This document shows, in pieces, positions 8,497-17,071 of a stretch of 64,000 bases of DNA. Under the pieces are notes generated by a model. The model ran no database searches and was not told the DNA's origin. It saw nothing but the letters and a program-made list of their open reading frames with translations. Source of the DNA: Sphingomonas alpina (GTDB lineage: Bacteria; Pseudomonadota; Alphaproteobacteria; Sphingomonadales; Sphingomonadaceae); the NCBI RefSeq assembly GCF_014490665.1, contig NZ_CP061038.1, positions 1,178,001 through 1,242,000 of the forward strand. The letters run 5' to 3'. Both the position numbers and the translations under genes were made by a program. Every line of letters starts with the position of its first letter. Within the stretch, counting starts at the first letter, position 1.

Positions 8497-11241
8497 TCAG
8501 AACTTCAATTTGACGCCACCCGAGAAATAGCGGCCGATCACGTCGTAGTTCGGGTTGGTGTAGGGCGTATAGGGCGGGTCGGCGTCGAACAGATTGTTGA
8601 CGTTGCCGAACAGCGTGAACGGCCCCGTTTTGAACTGCAGGCCGAGGTCGATATAAGTCCTGGCGCTGATTTGATTGTTCAGGATCTGCTTGCCGTTTGC
8701 GCCAAGCTGCGTGCTGTAGATGCCGCCGCCGACATAGCGGGCGCGCAAATCTGCGCCGAAGCCGCCGATTTCATAGTTCACCGAGCCGGTCGCCCGCCAT
8801 TTCGGCGTGGAGAAGGCGGTGTCCCCGCCAACGACGCCGGCGACATCGTTGGTCCTGACGCCATCGGCGATCATCAGGTCGAAGATGTGATTGGCGAGCA
8901 CACGCACGCCCAGTTTGCCGTTGCCCAGCGGCATCCGGTACGATGCTTCGATGTCCAGGCCGCGCGTGCTGTACGACACCAGGTTGCGGTAGGTTGCGGT
9001 AAGCGATTCGAGCTTGCCGTTGGCATCGCGGGTGATCACGCCACCACAGGTAGGGTCGTTGGGATTCGCCGCCTTGCACTGCCTGAGCGTGTCCGGCGCC
9101 GTGATCGTCGTGATCACATTGTCGATCTTGATATCGTAATAATCGACCGAGAGGCTGAACCCGCGCACATAATGCGGCGAATAGGAGCCGCCGAGCGTCA
9201 GCGTGTGCGAGATTTCCGGCGTCAGGTTGGGGTTGCCACCGGTATAGATCGATACGCCGGCCTGGGTCGCATCGAGGAAGGGATCGTAGAGATCGGCCTT
9301 GTTGGTCGCCCGGCTAAGGAAATATTCGGTGATGCTGGGCGAGCGGATGTCGCGCGAATAGACTGAGCGCAGCAACAGGTCGTTGGCGATCCGCATGGTG
9401 CCGCCGGTCTTCCACGACCAGATGCCGCCACTGGTGCTATAGTCCGAATAGCGCGCCGCGCCGTTGACCTCGAGATGGATGACGTTCGCGATGTCGATCA
9501 GCGGCACGTTGACCTCGCCGAATGCTTCCTTGACGCTGAAGCTGCCATTGGTCGCGGCGGAGTTGAGTGTCGAAAAGGCCTTTGCCTGCGACAGTGCGTC
9601 GATATGGCTTGTGACGAGCTTCTCCCAACGGAAATCGGCACCGAACGCGATATCGACCTTGCCGGCCCAGGTTGAGAAGGGCTGACCGTGCACACTGGCA
9701 CCCGCCGCATCAAGCTTGGTCGTCACGATGGAGTGGGTGCCGCCAAAGGCATAGGCGACACCGGCCGCCGAAATATTGCCGTTGCCGAGCAGATTGATCG
9801 GTGCGCAGTTCGGATCGTCATTGGTGGTGCTGGCATCGGCATTGATGCGGCACACCGGCGCGCCGTTCACCAGCACGGCATCGACGGCATTGTTGAACTT
9901 GGCCGTGATCCGCTGATTGTAAAGCGACTGGTCGGCCCTGAGCTCGCCATGGTCGTAATAGGCGTCATAACCCCAGCCATCGCCGAACGACCCTTTGAGG
10001 CCGAACGCCCCTTCGAGATTGCGGCGCGAGAATCTGAAGTTGAGCATCCGGTCGGGGCCGACATCGTCGAGGATCCGGCCCAGCGCGAACGGCCCGGTGA
10101 CCCCGGCTGCGGCAAGCTGGTTGCGCGCGGTCTGGGTCAGGAACGCATTGTCGGGCATGATCGCCACGACCGGCGTTTCCGGGAAGAAGGTATAGTTCGA
10201 CCACATGCGGCTATAGCTGCCGTCCACCCAGAGCTTCAGCGAATCGGTGATGTCGAAGGTAGCGCGCGCGTAGACATTGTTGCGCTGGTACGGTGAGCTT
10301 ACCGCGACATAATCAAAGATGTTCTGGCCGTCGCCGCCGACCGTGAACTGGCCCGAGGTCTGGCTGCCGAGCGGCAGCGGACCGACGCTGCCGTCGGGAT
10401 TGAAGACGAGATTATAGGGCGTGGCATTGAGCCGCAGGACCGACCCGCCGCGATTGATGATGGTGTAGTTGACGTCGTTGGCGAGGATCAGCTGACCGTC
10501 GGCACGCTGGAACACGCTTGATTCGAGGTTGGGACGGCTCTTGCGGCCGAACGCGCCTTCTTCGCGCATATAATCGGCGGAAATCATGAAATGGCCGCGG
10601 CCGCCCGCGAAATCCGTGCCCCAGGCGATGTCGGCGCCGTAGCGCGCCGTATCGCCGCGCGAGGAAACACCGGTCTGCGCGCCCATGCGCCAGCCCTTCA
10701 TCTCATCGTCGAGGATGATGTTGACCACCCCCGCGACCGCGCCCGAACCCCAGGCGGCCGATGCGCCGCCGGTCACGACATCGACCCGCTTGATCAGGTT
10801 TTGCGGCACGATGTTGAGATCGTTGGCGCCGGTGAAGCGGTGCCCGTTGAGCAAGGTCAGCGTGCGCACCGCGCCAAGCCCGCGCAGATCGGCCGTCGAG
10901 GTGCCGCTGGTCGTGTTGCCTGTCGTCGTTGCCGGCGTCGACGTGGCGCGGAACTGGGGACTATCGTTCAAGACCTGGGCGACGCTCGGGCGATTGCCCT
11001 GACGCAGTTCGGCCTCGCCGATGACGGTGGTCGGCGTCGGTGCATTGAAGCCGGAGCGCTGAATGCGCGAGCTCGTCACCACGATGTCGTCTTCCGTGGT
11101 CGCGTCGGCCGGTACGGCTTCGGCGATCGACGCGCTGTCCGCGCTGGACGCGGCATCTGCAGTCTGCGCCGATGCCGGCGCAAGGCACAAGGTCATCGAA
11201 AGCGCAGTGCTGGCGTACCAGAACAGGTGAATGGATTTCAT
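8497..11241 (-). CDS. TonB-dependent outer-membrane receptor
   Basis: This 914-residue protein has a signal peptide ending in SAQ, a plug domain near residues 50-170 (DIVVTSSRI, VGEAELRQ-like TonB-box region, GGASAAWGSGAVAGVVNI), and a long beta-barrel ending in KLKF, with a terminal aromatic residue as in outer-membrane proteins. ATG 11241 is chosen because GGGGGGT lies just upstream on the minus strand and the signal peptide begins there. The type, with a serine/glycine-rich plug and many NLFDADPPY-like motifs, is the oar/peptide-polymer receptor class common in sphingomonads. The neighbouring peptidases suggest peptide uptake, but the ligand is unknown. It is powered by a TonB-ExbBD complex such as that at 44-46.6 kb. 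Confidence 0.92.
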   Translation of the reverse strand: MKSIHLFWYASTALSMTLCLAPASAQTADAASSADSASIAEAVPADATTEDDIVVTSSRIQRSGFNAPTPTTVIGEAELRQGNRPSVAQVLNDSPQFRATSTPATTTGNTTSGTSTADLRGLGAVRTLTLLNGHRFTGANDLNIVPQNLIKRVDVVTGGASAAWGSGAVAGVVNIILDDEMKGWRMGAQTGVSSRGDTARYGADIAWGTDFAGGRGHFMISADYMREEGAFGRKSRPNLESSVFQRADGQLILANDVNYTIINRGGSVLRLNATPYNLVFNPDGSVGPLPLGSQTSGQFTVGGDGQNIFDYVAVSSPYQRNNVYARATFDITDSLKLWVDGSYSRMWSNYTFFPETPVVAIMPDNAFLTQTARNQLAAAGVTGPFALGRILDDVGPDRMLNFRFSRRNLEGAFGLKGSFGDGWGYDAYYDHGELRADQSLYNQRITAKFNNAVDAVLVNGAPVCRINADASTTNDDPNCAPINLLGNGNISAAGVAYAFGGTHSIVTTKLDAAGASVHGQPFSTWAGKVDIAFGADFRWEKLVTSHIDALSQAKAFSTLNSAATNGSFSVKEAFGEVNVPLIDIANVIHLEVNGAARYSDYSTSGGIWSWKTGGTMRIANDLLLRSVYSRDIRSPSITEYFLSRATNKADLYDPFLDATQAGVSIYTGGNPNLTPEISHTLTLGGSYSPHYVRGFSLSVDYYDIKIDNVITTITAPDTLRQCKAANPNDPTCGGVITRDANGKLESLTATYRNLVSYSTRGLDIEASYRMPLGNGKLGVRVLANHIFDLMIADGVRTNDVAGVVGGDTAFSTPKWRATGSVNYEIGGFGADLRARYVGGGIYSTQLGANGKQILNNQISARTYIDLGLQFKTGPFTLFGNVNNLFDADPPYTPYTNPNYDVIGRYFSGGVKLKF

Positions 11242-11478
11242 ACATACCCCCCTTTGTTTTTGTTGATATGGAAAATTGGCTGCGACACGCGGCGCTTCAT
11301 CTCGTTTTAAAATCGGAAGCTGCACACGATCTCAACATTTGGCGATCGCGATAGATCAGGTTGCATCAGAGAATGCAATCCCAATTTGGACATAATTATC
11401 ATTTTCGGAAAAATGTGAAACATCCTGCCTCGGTGCCGGGTGGGAATTAGACACCTGTAGACTCTTTCGCCAAACAAA

Positions 11479-11494
11479 GTATACGCGCGTATAC
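11479..11494. promoter_or_regulatory. 16-bp perfect palindrome, candidate TetR operator
   Basis: GTATACGCGCGTATAC is its own reverse complement. It lies 31 bp upstream of the reductase gene, whose downstream neighbour is a TetR regulator. TetR-family operators are typically palindromes of this size. The minus-strand TonB receptor promoter is about 240 bp away. Confidence 0.6.
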
Positions 11495-11525
11495 ATTTGA
11501 TGTTTGCCAGGGTTATGGAGTCGAT

Positions 11526-12542
11526 ATGAAAGCCAGGATTCTCGTCACGGGTGGTACGGGCTATGTCGCCAGCTGGTGCATTGCCGGGCTTCTGTCGCAG
11601 GGCCATGCCGTTCGAGCTACGCTTCGATCGCTCGACAAGGCGGATCGGGTTCGGTCTGCGCTGGAAAAGGTCGGACATGATGTCGCCGGTCTGAGCTTCG
11701 CCGAAGCAGACCTCACCGACGATTCCGGTTGGGCTGATGCAATGACCGGCTGCGAGCATGTGCTTCACGTCGCGTCGCCATTGGGACATTCCGGGCAGCA
11801 GACCCGCGAAGCGCTTGTGCCGCCGGCACGCGACGGGACGCTGCGGGTCCTCAAGGCGGCGACCACCGCCGGGGTGAAGCGTATCGTCATGACCTCTGCG
11901 GCGGCCACGGCGCGTCCATCGTCACGCGAGGACCGACCTGCAAGGGAAACCGTCTGGGCCGATCCTGACATCCCCGATCTCGACCCATATCGTCTGTCCA
12001 AGATCCTTGCCGAACGCGCAGCCTGGGACTTCATGGCGCGCCAGAGTGGCACGACCAGCCTGACGACCATTCTTCCCGGCGCGGTCCTGGGTCCGTTGCT
12101 CTTTGCGGACACGGTTGGCTCGGTGCAGGTGGTCCAGCGCATGCTGAAGGGGCAGCCGCCCGCGCTCCCCAATCTCGGCTTTACGGTCACCGATGTCCGC
12201 GACCTTGCCGATATGCATATCCGCGCGCTTGTCGCACCTCAGGCGCCCGGCGAGCGATTTCTGGTCGGCGGCCAGTTCCTCTGGATGCGCGAGATCGCCG
12301 ATATATTGCGCGATGGGCTCGGGTCGGATGCGAAGCGGGTTCCTGGCCGTCGCATGCCCGATTCGGTCTTCCGGCTGCTCGCTCTGTTCATTTCGGACCT
12401 GCGGATGTTCAGGGCCGATCTCGGACGCCGGAACGATATGGACACGAGCAAGGCCGAACGGATGCTGGGCTTTTCCCCGAGGCCGGCAGAGGTCACGCTG
12501 AACGATTGCGCGCGCAACCTGATCGCGCTGGGCCTCGCCTAG
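11526..12542 (+). CDS. NAD(P)-dependent extended SDR, dihydroflavonol-reductase-like
   Basis: This 338-residue protein begins with VTGGTGYVASW, the glycine-rich nucleotide-binding motif of extended short-chain dehydrogenases. YRLSK near residue 158 is the catalytic YxxxK. It resembles NAD-dependent epimerase/dehydratases and dihydroflavonol-4-reductase-like aldehyde or ketone reductases. The ATG at 11526 has GGAG upstream. A TetR regulator follows 114 bp downstream, and a perfect palindrome precedes the gene, which suggests substrate-induced expression. The true substrate cannot be read from sequence. Confidence 0.87.
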   Translation: MKARILVTGGTGYVASWCIAGLLSQGHAVRATLRSLDKADRVRSALEKVGHDVAGLSFAEADLTDDSGWADAMTGCEHVLHVASPLGHSGQQTREALVPPARDGTLRVLKAATTAGVKRIVMTSAAATARPSSREDRPARETVWADPDIPDLDPYRLSKILAERAAWDFMARQSGTTSLTTILPGAVLGPLLFADTVGSVQVVQRMLKGQPPALPNLGFTVTDVRDLADMHIRALVAPQAPGERFLVGGQFLWMREIADILRDGLGSDAKRVPGRRMPDSVFRLLALFISDLRMFRADLGRRNDMDTSKAERMLGFSPRPAEVTLNDCARNLIALGLA

Positions 12543-12656
12543 CGAACCACCGGCATGTTGCGTGCTGCACCGATCTCTGCATGAGGAATAGGGCACCAGT
12601 ATTGCCTGTGCGGCCAGCTTCTTGGACGTGATGCCATCGCGATTGGAAAATGCCGA

Positions 12657-13262
12657 ATGAGAGAGCCTGAGCGCCTGGTGAAGCGTTCCGCCAAGGCCGA
12701 AAATACCAGGGCGGCGATCCTTGCCTCGGCACGCCGGGCATTCGCCGAGCATGGCTATGACGGAGTGGGTGTGCGTGCGATCGCCGCCGGGGGCGGTGTC
12801 ACCGCGATGATGGTGAACCGATATTTCGGATCGAAAGAAGGCTTGTTCGGTGAAGTCGTCGCCGACAGCATGCGCGATCCCATCATCCTCTCGCCCGACA
12901 ATCTCGCCGCGCCCGACATCGCCCGCGCCTTTGCCGAAGCGTTGGTCGACCTGACCGCGAGCGGGGAACATCCGCTCGATGGCTTCCTGATCCTGTTCCG
13001 GTCGGCATCGAGCGATACCGCCGCGCGCATTGCCCGCGAGCGCATTGCCGCTGCGCATCACGCGACGGCGAGCCGGACCATCGTCGGAAATCACGCCGCC
13101 GAACGTGCGGGGCTGCTGCTCGCCCTTGTCGCGGGTTTTCAGATGATGCGCCAGATGATGAAGCTCGACACGCTCGCCGATGCCGAACCCAAACTCCTCA
13201 TTGATCTGCTGACCCCGCTGTTCGCGGCAATCCTCGGCAACCCAGCGTCAGGGGATGAGTGA
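12657..13262 (+). CDS. TetR/AcrR-family transcriptional regulator
   Basis: This 201-residue protein has an N-terminal helix-turn-helix at about residues 15-60: TRAAILASARRAFAEHGYDG, then VRAIAAGGGV and NRYFGSKEGLF, the classic TetR signature. The C-terminal ligand-binding part is divergent. It lies just after the reductase on the same strand. It probably represses the reductase through the palindrome at 11479-11494 and may regulate itself. The inducer is unknown. Confidence 0.88.
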   Translation: MREPERLVKRSAKAENTRAAILASARRAFAEHGYDGVGVRAIAAGGGVTAMMVNRYFGSKEGLFGEVVADSMRDPIILSPDNLAAPDIARAFAEALVDLTASGEHPLDGFLILFRSASSDTAARIARERIAAAHHATASRTIVGNHAAERAGLLLALVAGFQMMRQMMKLDTLADAEPKLLIDLLTPLFAAILGNPASGDE

Positions 13263-13302
13263 TACCTTATTGACCGCGCATCGACTGGTCGCTGTCGGAA
13301 AA

Positions 13303-13379
13303 TGGCGCGCCCGGCAGGAGTCGAACCTGCGGCCTCAAGATTAGAAGTCTCGTGCTCTATCCAACTGAGCTACGGGCGC
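13303..13379 (-). tRNA. tRNA-Arg (anticodon UCU), CCA encoded
   Basis: The cloverleaf reads from 13379 leftwards: acceptor GCGCCCG with CGGGCGC, D arm GCTC...GAGC, anticodon stem CGAGA/TCTTG with loop CTTCTAA (anticodon TCT) and T loop TTCGACT. CCA at 13305-13303 is encoded. 77 nt in total. Confidence 0.95.
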
Positions 13380-13437
13380 GTGCGATGCCGGTTAGCGCGG
13401 ATTGCGCGGCGGCGAAACCGGCTTCATAATTCAATTC

Positions 13438-14187
13438 ATGAGCAATGGGGAAATTGACGGGCCCAAGCCCGTTTCGGCGGGCGAAATTGCCGGCGGGCAG
13501 CTTCGCTATTTCGATTTCGTGATGGCGGCGTTCGTCGCGATCATCCTGCTGTCGAACGTGCTCGGCGCGGGAAAGGTCGCGACCGTCAATCTGCCGGGGA
13601 TTGGCGAGTGGCCATTCGGCGCGGGTATCCTGTTCTTTCCGATCTCCTACGTGATCGGCGACGTGCTGACCGAGGTTTACGGCTATGCGCGTGCGCGGCG
13701 CGTGATCTGGGCCGGATCGGCGGCGGTGCTGTTCATGGCATTCATGTCCTGGGTGGTCGTCGCGCTGCCGCCGGCGCCGAGCTGGGGCAATCAGGCGGCC
13801 TATGAAACCATTTTCGGGCAGGTGCCGCGCATCGTCTTCGCTTCGCTCTGTGCCTTCTGGGCCGGCGAATTCGTCAATTCCTTCGTACTGGCAAAAATGA
13901 AGCTGTGGACCGGGGGCAGGCATCTCTGGACCCGGACGATCGGGTCGACCGTGGCGGGGCAGGGGATCGACAGCCTGATCTTCTATCCGCTTGCCTTTCT
14001 GTATGCGGAAGGCTGGACCACGGACCTGGTGCTGAAAGTGTTGGTCACGCAATGGGTGCTGAAGGTCGGCTGGGAAGTGATCCTGACCCCGGTCACTTAT
14101 GCCGTGGTCGGCTTTCTCAAGCGACGCGAGGGGATCGACGTGTTCGATGAGGGGACGGACTTCACCCCGTTCAGGGCACGCGTTTGA
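13438..14187 (+). CDS. Queuosine precursor transporter, YhhQ/VUT family
   Basis: This 249-residue integral membrane protein has about six hydrophobic helices. The family signature is present: YFDFVMAAFVAIILLSNV near the start, FPISYVIGDVLTEVYGY in the middle and the SLCAFWAGEFVNSF and GSTVAGQGIDSLIF segments. VUT/YhhQ proteins import 7-cyano-7-deazaguanine or related queuosine precursors for tRNA modification. ATG 13438 was chosen over TTG 13402; neither has a strong ribosome site. It sits among tRNA genes, which may be coincidence. The next gene overlaps its stop codon. Confidence 0.88.
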   Translation: MSNGEIDGPKPVSAGEIAGGQLRYFDFVMAAFVAIILLSNVLGAGKVATVNLPGIGEWPFGAGILFFPISYVIGDVLTEVYGYARARRVIWAGSAAVLFMAFMSWVVVALPPAPSWGNQAAYETIFGQVPRIVFASLCAFWAGEFVNSFVLAKMKLWTGGRHLWTRTIGSTVAGQGIDSLIFYPLAFLYAEGWTTDLVLKVLVTQWVLKVGWEVILTPVTYAVVGFLKRREGIDVFDEGTDFTPFRARV

Positions 14188-14513
14188 GCCCGCTTCAGGC
14201 GACCAAATACTGGCTGGTCAACAACCTTCACCTCGCCAAGGACGCGCTGCACGTCTATGTCGCGCTCGGCCTGTTGTTCGGATCGGCCTTGCTGTTCGGC
14301 TGGCGACTGAGCAGCTGGAAGCCGTGGCTCGTGGTGGCTGCGGCTGCGGTGATCGGCGAAATCTGGGACATTCGCGATCGCTATGTCGGCCACGTCGCGC
14401 AGAATTACACCGCCAATGTCCATGACTTATGGAACACGATCTTCTGGCCGAGCGTGATCCTGTTCCTGGCGCGGCGCACCAGCCTGTTCCGAGGCTCCGG
14501 AAAAACCAGATAG
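14184..14513 (+). CDS. Small membrane protein, unknown function
   Basis: This 109-residue protein has two likely transmembrane helices (HVYVALGLLFGSALLF and PWLVVAAAAVIGEIW) and a third hydrophobic stretch near TIFWPSVILFLA. No ATG or GTG is available in frame: the only start is TTG 14184, overlapping the preceding TGA by three bases, so translation is probably coupled to the transporter gene. I do not recognise a family. The coupling suggests a role near the same membrane process. Confidence 0.7.
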   Translation: MSPLQATKYWLVNNLHLAKDALHVYVALGLLFGSALLFGWRLSSWKPWLVVAAAAVIGEIWDIRDRYVGHVAQNYTANVHDLWNTIFWPSVILFLARRTSLFRGSGKTR

Positions 14514-14530
14514 GTTCGCCTGGCGCGCGG

Positions 14531-14601
14531 AGTCCGGGGCCGGAATCGAACCGGCTCATGACGGATTTGCAATCCGCTGCGTTCCATTTCGCCACCCGGA
14601 C
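14531..14601 (-). tRNA. tRNA-Cys (anticodon GCA)
   Basis: Read from 14601: acceptor GTCCGGG/CCCGGAC, 3-bp D stem GCG/CGC, anticodon stem GCGGA/TCCGT with loop TTGCAAA (anticodon GCA), T stem GCCGG/CCGGC with loop TTCGATT, and discriminator T as expected for cysteine. CCA is not encoded; the bases after the discriminator read CCG. 71 nt. Confidence 0.93.
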
Positions 14602-14619
14602 GCGCTTCGAGGAAAGCGT

Positions 14620-14721
14620 CTGCTGCCCTCAGGGGTGACCGGCGGGACTTGCACCCGCTAACATCGGCATCACAAACCGACCGCGCACTCCATTGCGTTC
14701 GGCCACACCTGAAGGCAGCAG
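14620..14721. repeat. 14-bp inverted repeat enclosing a tRNA-like gene
   Basis: CTGCTGCCCTCAGG (14620-14633) faces CCTGAAGGCAGCAG (14708-14721). On the minus-strand RNA all 14 pairs can form (13 Watson-Crick and one U-G). The arms abut the His-like tRNA at 14634-14706 with only one extra base, so they extend its acceptor stem to about 21 bp. Confidence 0.9.
14634..14706 (-). tRNA. Divergent tRNA-His-like gene (anticodon GUG)
   Basis: Read from 14706 it folds as a 73-nt cloverleaf: acceptor GTGGCCG/CGGTCAC (one G-U pair), weak 3-bp D stem CGC/GCG with GG in the loop, anticodon stem TCGGT/GCCGA with loop TTGTGAT (anticodon GTG), 5-nt variable loop and T stem GCGGG/CCCGC. Odd points: the T loop is TGCAAGT rather than TTCRANN, the base before G1 is T so no encoded G-1, position 73 is C as in tRNA-His, and CCA is not encoded. 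It could be a functional non-canonical tRNA, a tRNA-derived regulatory RNA or a decaying copy. Confidence 0.6.
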
Positions 14722-14737
14722 CATTATTGGAATTTGA

Positions 14738-14813
14738 TGGTCAGGGTAGCAGGCCTCGAACCTGCAACTTCCCGCTTCCAAAGCAGGTGCTCTACCAATT
14801 GAACTACACCCTG
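14738..14813 (-). tRNA. tRNA-Pro-like gene (anticodon UGG), CCA encoded
   Basis: Read from 14813: acceptor CAGGGTG/TACCCTG (first pair C-G, as in bacterial tRNA-Pro; last pair G-U), D arm GTTC/GAGC, anticodon stem CCTGC/GCGGG with loop TTTGGAA (anticodon TGG), variable AAGTT, T stem GCAGG/CCTGC, A73 and encoded CCA. The fold is complete. The body (D arm and T arm) looks more like a tRNA-Trp type than the usual alphaproteobacterial tRNA-Pro, so the amino-acid identity is less sure than the fold. Confidence 0.8.
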
Positions 14814-14960
14814 AACGACGGGCGCAGTCATGCGTCCGTCAATCTCGACAGGGTGTCGGGTGCGGTCGCGTGGAGAATGGAATCGAGAACATGGCGGCTC
14901 AACGCCACTGAATGCACAGTAGCGCAAGAGCCTATCTGGATAAAAATGGAGGGCGGGCGA

Positions 14961-15629
14961 TCAGGCTCCGACCAACTCCAGCAATCCCTCGAACAGCCGG
15001 CGGCCATCGGTGCCGCCATGCGCGGCCTCGATGCGGCGCTCGGGATGGGGCATCATGCCCAGCACATTGCCGCTCGCATTGATCACGCCGGCGATGTTGC
15101 GAGCCGATCCATTGACCTGGCCGTCATAACGGAATGCCACCCGGCCTTCGCCTTCGATGCGATCGAGCGTCGCGTCGTCGGCGAAGTAATTGCCGTCATG
15201 ATGGGCGACCGGGACGGTGATCTTTTCGCCCTGCGCATAGCGGCTGGTAAAGATCGACTGCGCGTTCTCGACCGTCAGCGACACGTCGCGGCAGACAAAG
15301 TCGATCCCGGCATTGCGCATCAGCGCGCCGGGCAGCAGGCCGGCCTCGGTCAGCACCTGAAATCCGTTGCACACGCCAAGCACCGGCACGCCTCGCTCGG
15401 CCGCGTCGATCACTGCGCGCAGGATTGGCGAGCGTGCGGCCATCGCGCCGGAGCGGAGATAATCGCCGTATGAGAAGCCGCCGGGCAGGGCGATCAGGCC
15501 AAGGCCGTCGGGCAGTTCGGTATCGCCGTGCCATACCATGGTCGGGGCGATGCCGCTGACATCGCGAATCGCCACCGCCAGATCGCGGTCGCAGTTCGAT
15601 CCGGGAAAGACGATGACCGCGGACTTCAT
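14961..15629 (-). CDS. purQ: Phosphoribosylformylglycinamidine synthase, glutaminase subunit PurQ
   Basis: This 222-residue class I glutamine amidotransferase hydrolyses glutamine and supplies ammonia to PurL in purine synthesis. The catalytic cysteine is in VLGVCNGFQ, and the His/Glu pair is in MMPHPERR at the C-terminus. The N-terminus [14 protein letters not shown] is typical of PurQ. ATG 15629 is chosen because its codon overlaps the purS stop (ATGA), so the two subunits are translationally coupled. PurC is a short distance upstream on the same strand. The separate PurS/PurQ/PurL arrangement is usual in alphaproteobacteria. Confidence 0.96.
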   Translation of the reverse strand: MKSAVIVFPGSNCDRDLAVAIRDVSGIAPTMVWHGDTELPDGLGLIALPGGFSYGDYLRSGAMAARSPILRAVIDAAERGVPVLGVCNGFQVLTEAGLLPGALMRNAGIDFVCRDVSLTVENAQSIFTSRYAQGEKITVPVAHHDGNYFADDATLDRIEGEGRVAFRYDGQVNGSARNIAGVINASGNVLGMMPHPERRIEAAHGGTDGRRLFEGLLELVGA

Positions 15630-15856
15630 GCTCGTTCCACCCGGTAATTCTCGATCACCGTATTGGCGAGCAGCTTGCGGCACATCTCGTCGATCGCGGC
15701 GTCGTCGGTCGAGTCGGCGACATCCAGTTCGATCAGCTTGCCGGCGCGGACGTCATTGACGCCGCCAAAGCCAAGGCCGTCGAGCGCCTTGTGGATTGCC
15801 TTGCCCTGCGGGTCGAGCACCCCGGGTTTCAGGGTGACGAAGATGCGGAGTTTCAT
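15626..15856 (-). CDS. purS: Phosphoribosylformylglycinamidine synthase subunit PurS
   Basis: This 76-residue protein is full length for PurS. It bridges PurQ and PurL in the three-part FGAM synthase. The sequence [19 protein letters not shown] at the start and [10 protein letters not shown] at the end are family signatures. It overlaps purQ by four bases. A small membrane ORF lies on the opposite strand in the gap to purC. Confidence 0.95.
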   Translation of the reverse strand: MKLRIFVTLKPGVLDPQGKAIHKALDGLGFGGVNDVRAGKLIELDVADSTDDAAIDEMCRKLLANTVIENYRVERA

Positions 15857-16004
15857 ATGCGCGTCCTGATGCTCTGGGCGGGGCTGCGGACCCTATGGCG
15901 AGGCCGCTCGCGCGCCGCAAGCTTCATCGCTCGTTTACGAATTGCGCGTGATGCTGGGGTCGGCGAGTCGCATTGGGGCGAGGGGCCATCTGGGAAACTG
16001 CGAC

Positions 16005-16154
16005 ATGGCGACCCTCGCAATGATCATGTTCGTCGGGCTGTTTGCCTTTGGCGGGCAATATTTCGGCTGGAGCGATCCGGCGGGCCGGGTTCAACTCGCT
16101 CTGTTCAGCGCATTCGTGTTCGGCATCATCTGCGGGTTCCGCGTGAAGGGCTGA
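16005..16154 (+). CDS. Putative 49-residue membrane protein
   Basis: From ATG 16005 the product is two hydrophobic helices (MATLAMIMFVGLFAFGG and VQLALFSAFVFGIICGF) separated by a short polar turn and ending in a basic tail. Only a weak GGGAAA precedes the start. It lies antisense-free in the gap between purS and purC, on the opposite strand. The two-helix pattern is unlikely in random sequence, but I know no family for it. Confidence 0.45.
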   Translation: MATLAMIMFVGLFAFGGQYFGWSDPAGRVQLALFSAFVFGIICGFRVKG

Positions 16155-16167
16155 ACCCGCACCGGGG

Positions 16168-16947
16168 CTATTTTCCCCGGCTCTTGCGATGCTTTTCCAG
16201 GTCGAGCACCGCGCCGTCGACGCCCTCGGGCAACAGTCCCAGTCGCCGTGCAACCTCCTGATACGCCTCGACCTCGCCGCCGAGATCGCGACGGAAGCGG
16301 TCCTTGTCGAGCTTCTCGTTGGTTTCCATGTCCCACAAGCGGCAGCCATCGGGGCTGATCTCGTCGGCCAGGATCACCCGGGCATAGTCATTGTCCCAGA
16401 TGCGGCCGAATTCGAGCTTGAAGTCGACCAGGCGGATACCGATCCCGGCGAACAGGCCGCACAGGAAATCGTTCACGCGAATCGCCAGGTCGGCGATGTC
16501 GTGCATCTCCTCCTGGCTGGCCCAGCCGAACGCGGCGATGTGTTCGTCGGTGATCATCGGATCGCCGAGCGCATCGTCCTTGTAATAATATTCGATGATC
16601 GTGCGGGGCAGTTGCGTGCCTTCCTCGATCCCGAGCCGCGTCGACAGCGAGCCCGCCGCGACGTTGCGGATCACCACCTCGACCGGGATGATCTCGACCT
16701 GGCGGATCAGCTGTTCGCGCATGTTGAGGCGGCGGATGAAGTGAGTCGGCACGCCGATCAGCCCGAGCAGGGTGAAGACATGTTCGCTGATGCGGTTGTT
16801 GAGCACGCCCTTGCCGCTGATCGTTCCCTTTTTCTGGGCGTTGAACGCAGTCGCGTCGTCCTTGAAATACTGGATCAACGTCCCCGGCTCCGGACCCTCG
16901 TAAAGGATCTTGGCTTTGCCTTCGTAGATTTGGCGGCGGCGAGCCAT
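16168..16947 (-). CDS. purC: SAICAR synthase PurC
   Basis: This 259-residue protein is phosphoribosylaminoimidazole-succinocarboxamide synthase, which joins CAIR and aspartate in purine synthesis. Signatures: [12 protein letters not shown] and [14 protein letters not shown] at the N-terminus, [15 protein letters not shown] in the middle and [10 protein letters not shown], then [14 protein letters not shown] near the C-terminus. Length matches the bacterial single-domain enzyme. It precedes purS and purQ on the same strand. Confidence 0.97.
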   Translation of the reverse strand: MARRRQIYEGKAKILYEGPEPGTLIQYFKDDATAFNAQKKGTISGKGVLNNRISEHVFTLLGLIGVPTHFIRRLNMREQLIRQVEIIPVEVVIRNVAAGSLSTRLGIEEGTQLPRTIIEYYYKDDALGDPMITDEHIAAFGWASQEEMHDIADLAIRVNDFLCGLFAGIGIRLVDFKLEFGRIWDNDYARVILADEISPDGCRLWDMETNEKLDKDRFRRDLGGEVEAYQEVARRLGLLPEGVDGAVLDLEKHRKSRGK

Positions 16948-17071
16948 GCGGCGTTACCCCTGAAAAGAAAGTCAAGAAAAGACAGCCCCGGCGGCGCAGG
17001 TGCGCGGGCCGGGGCCAGAAGGGCAGAGCTATACGCCAAGCGTCCCAGGCGCGCAATTAGGGTCTGGACCC

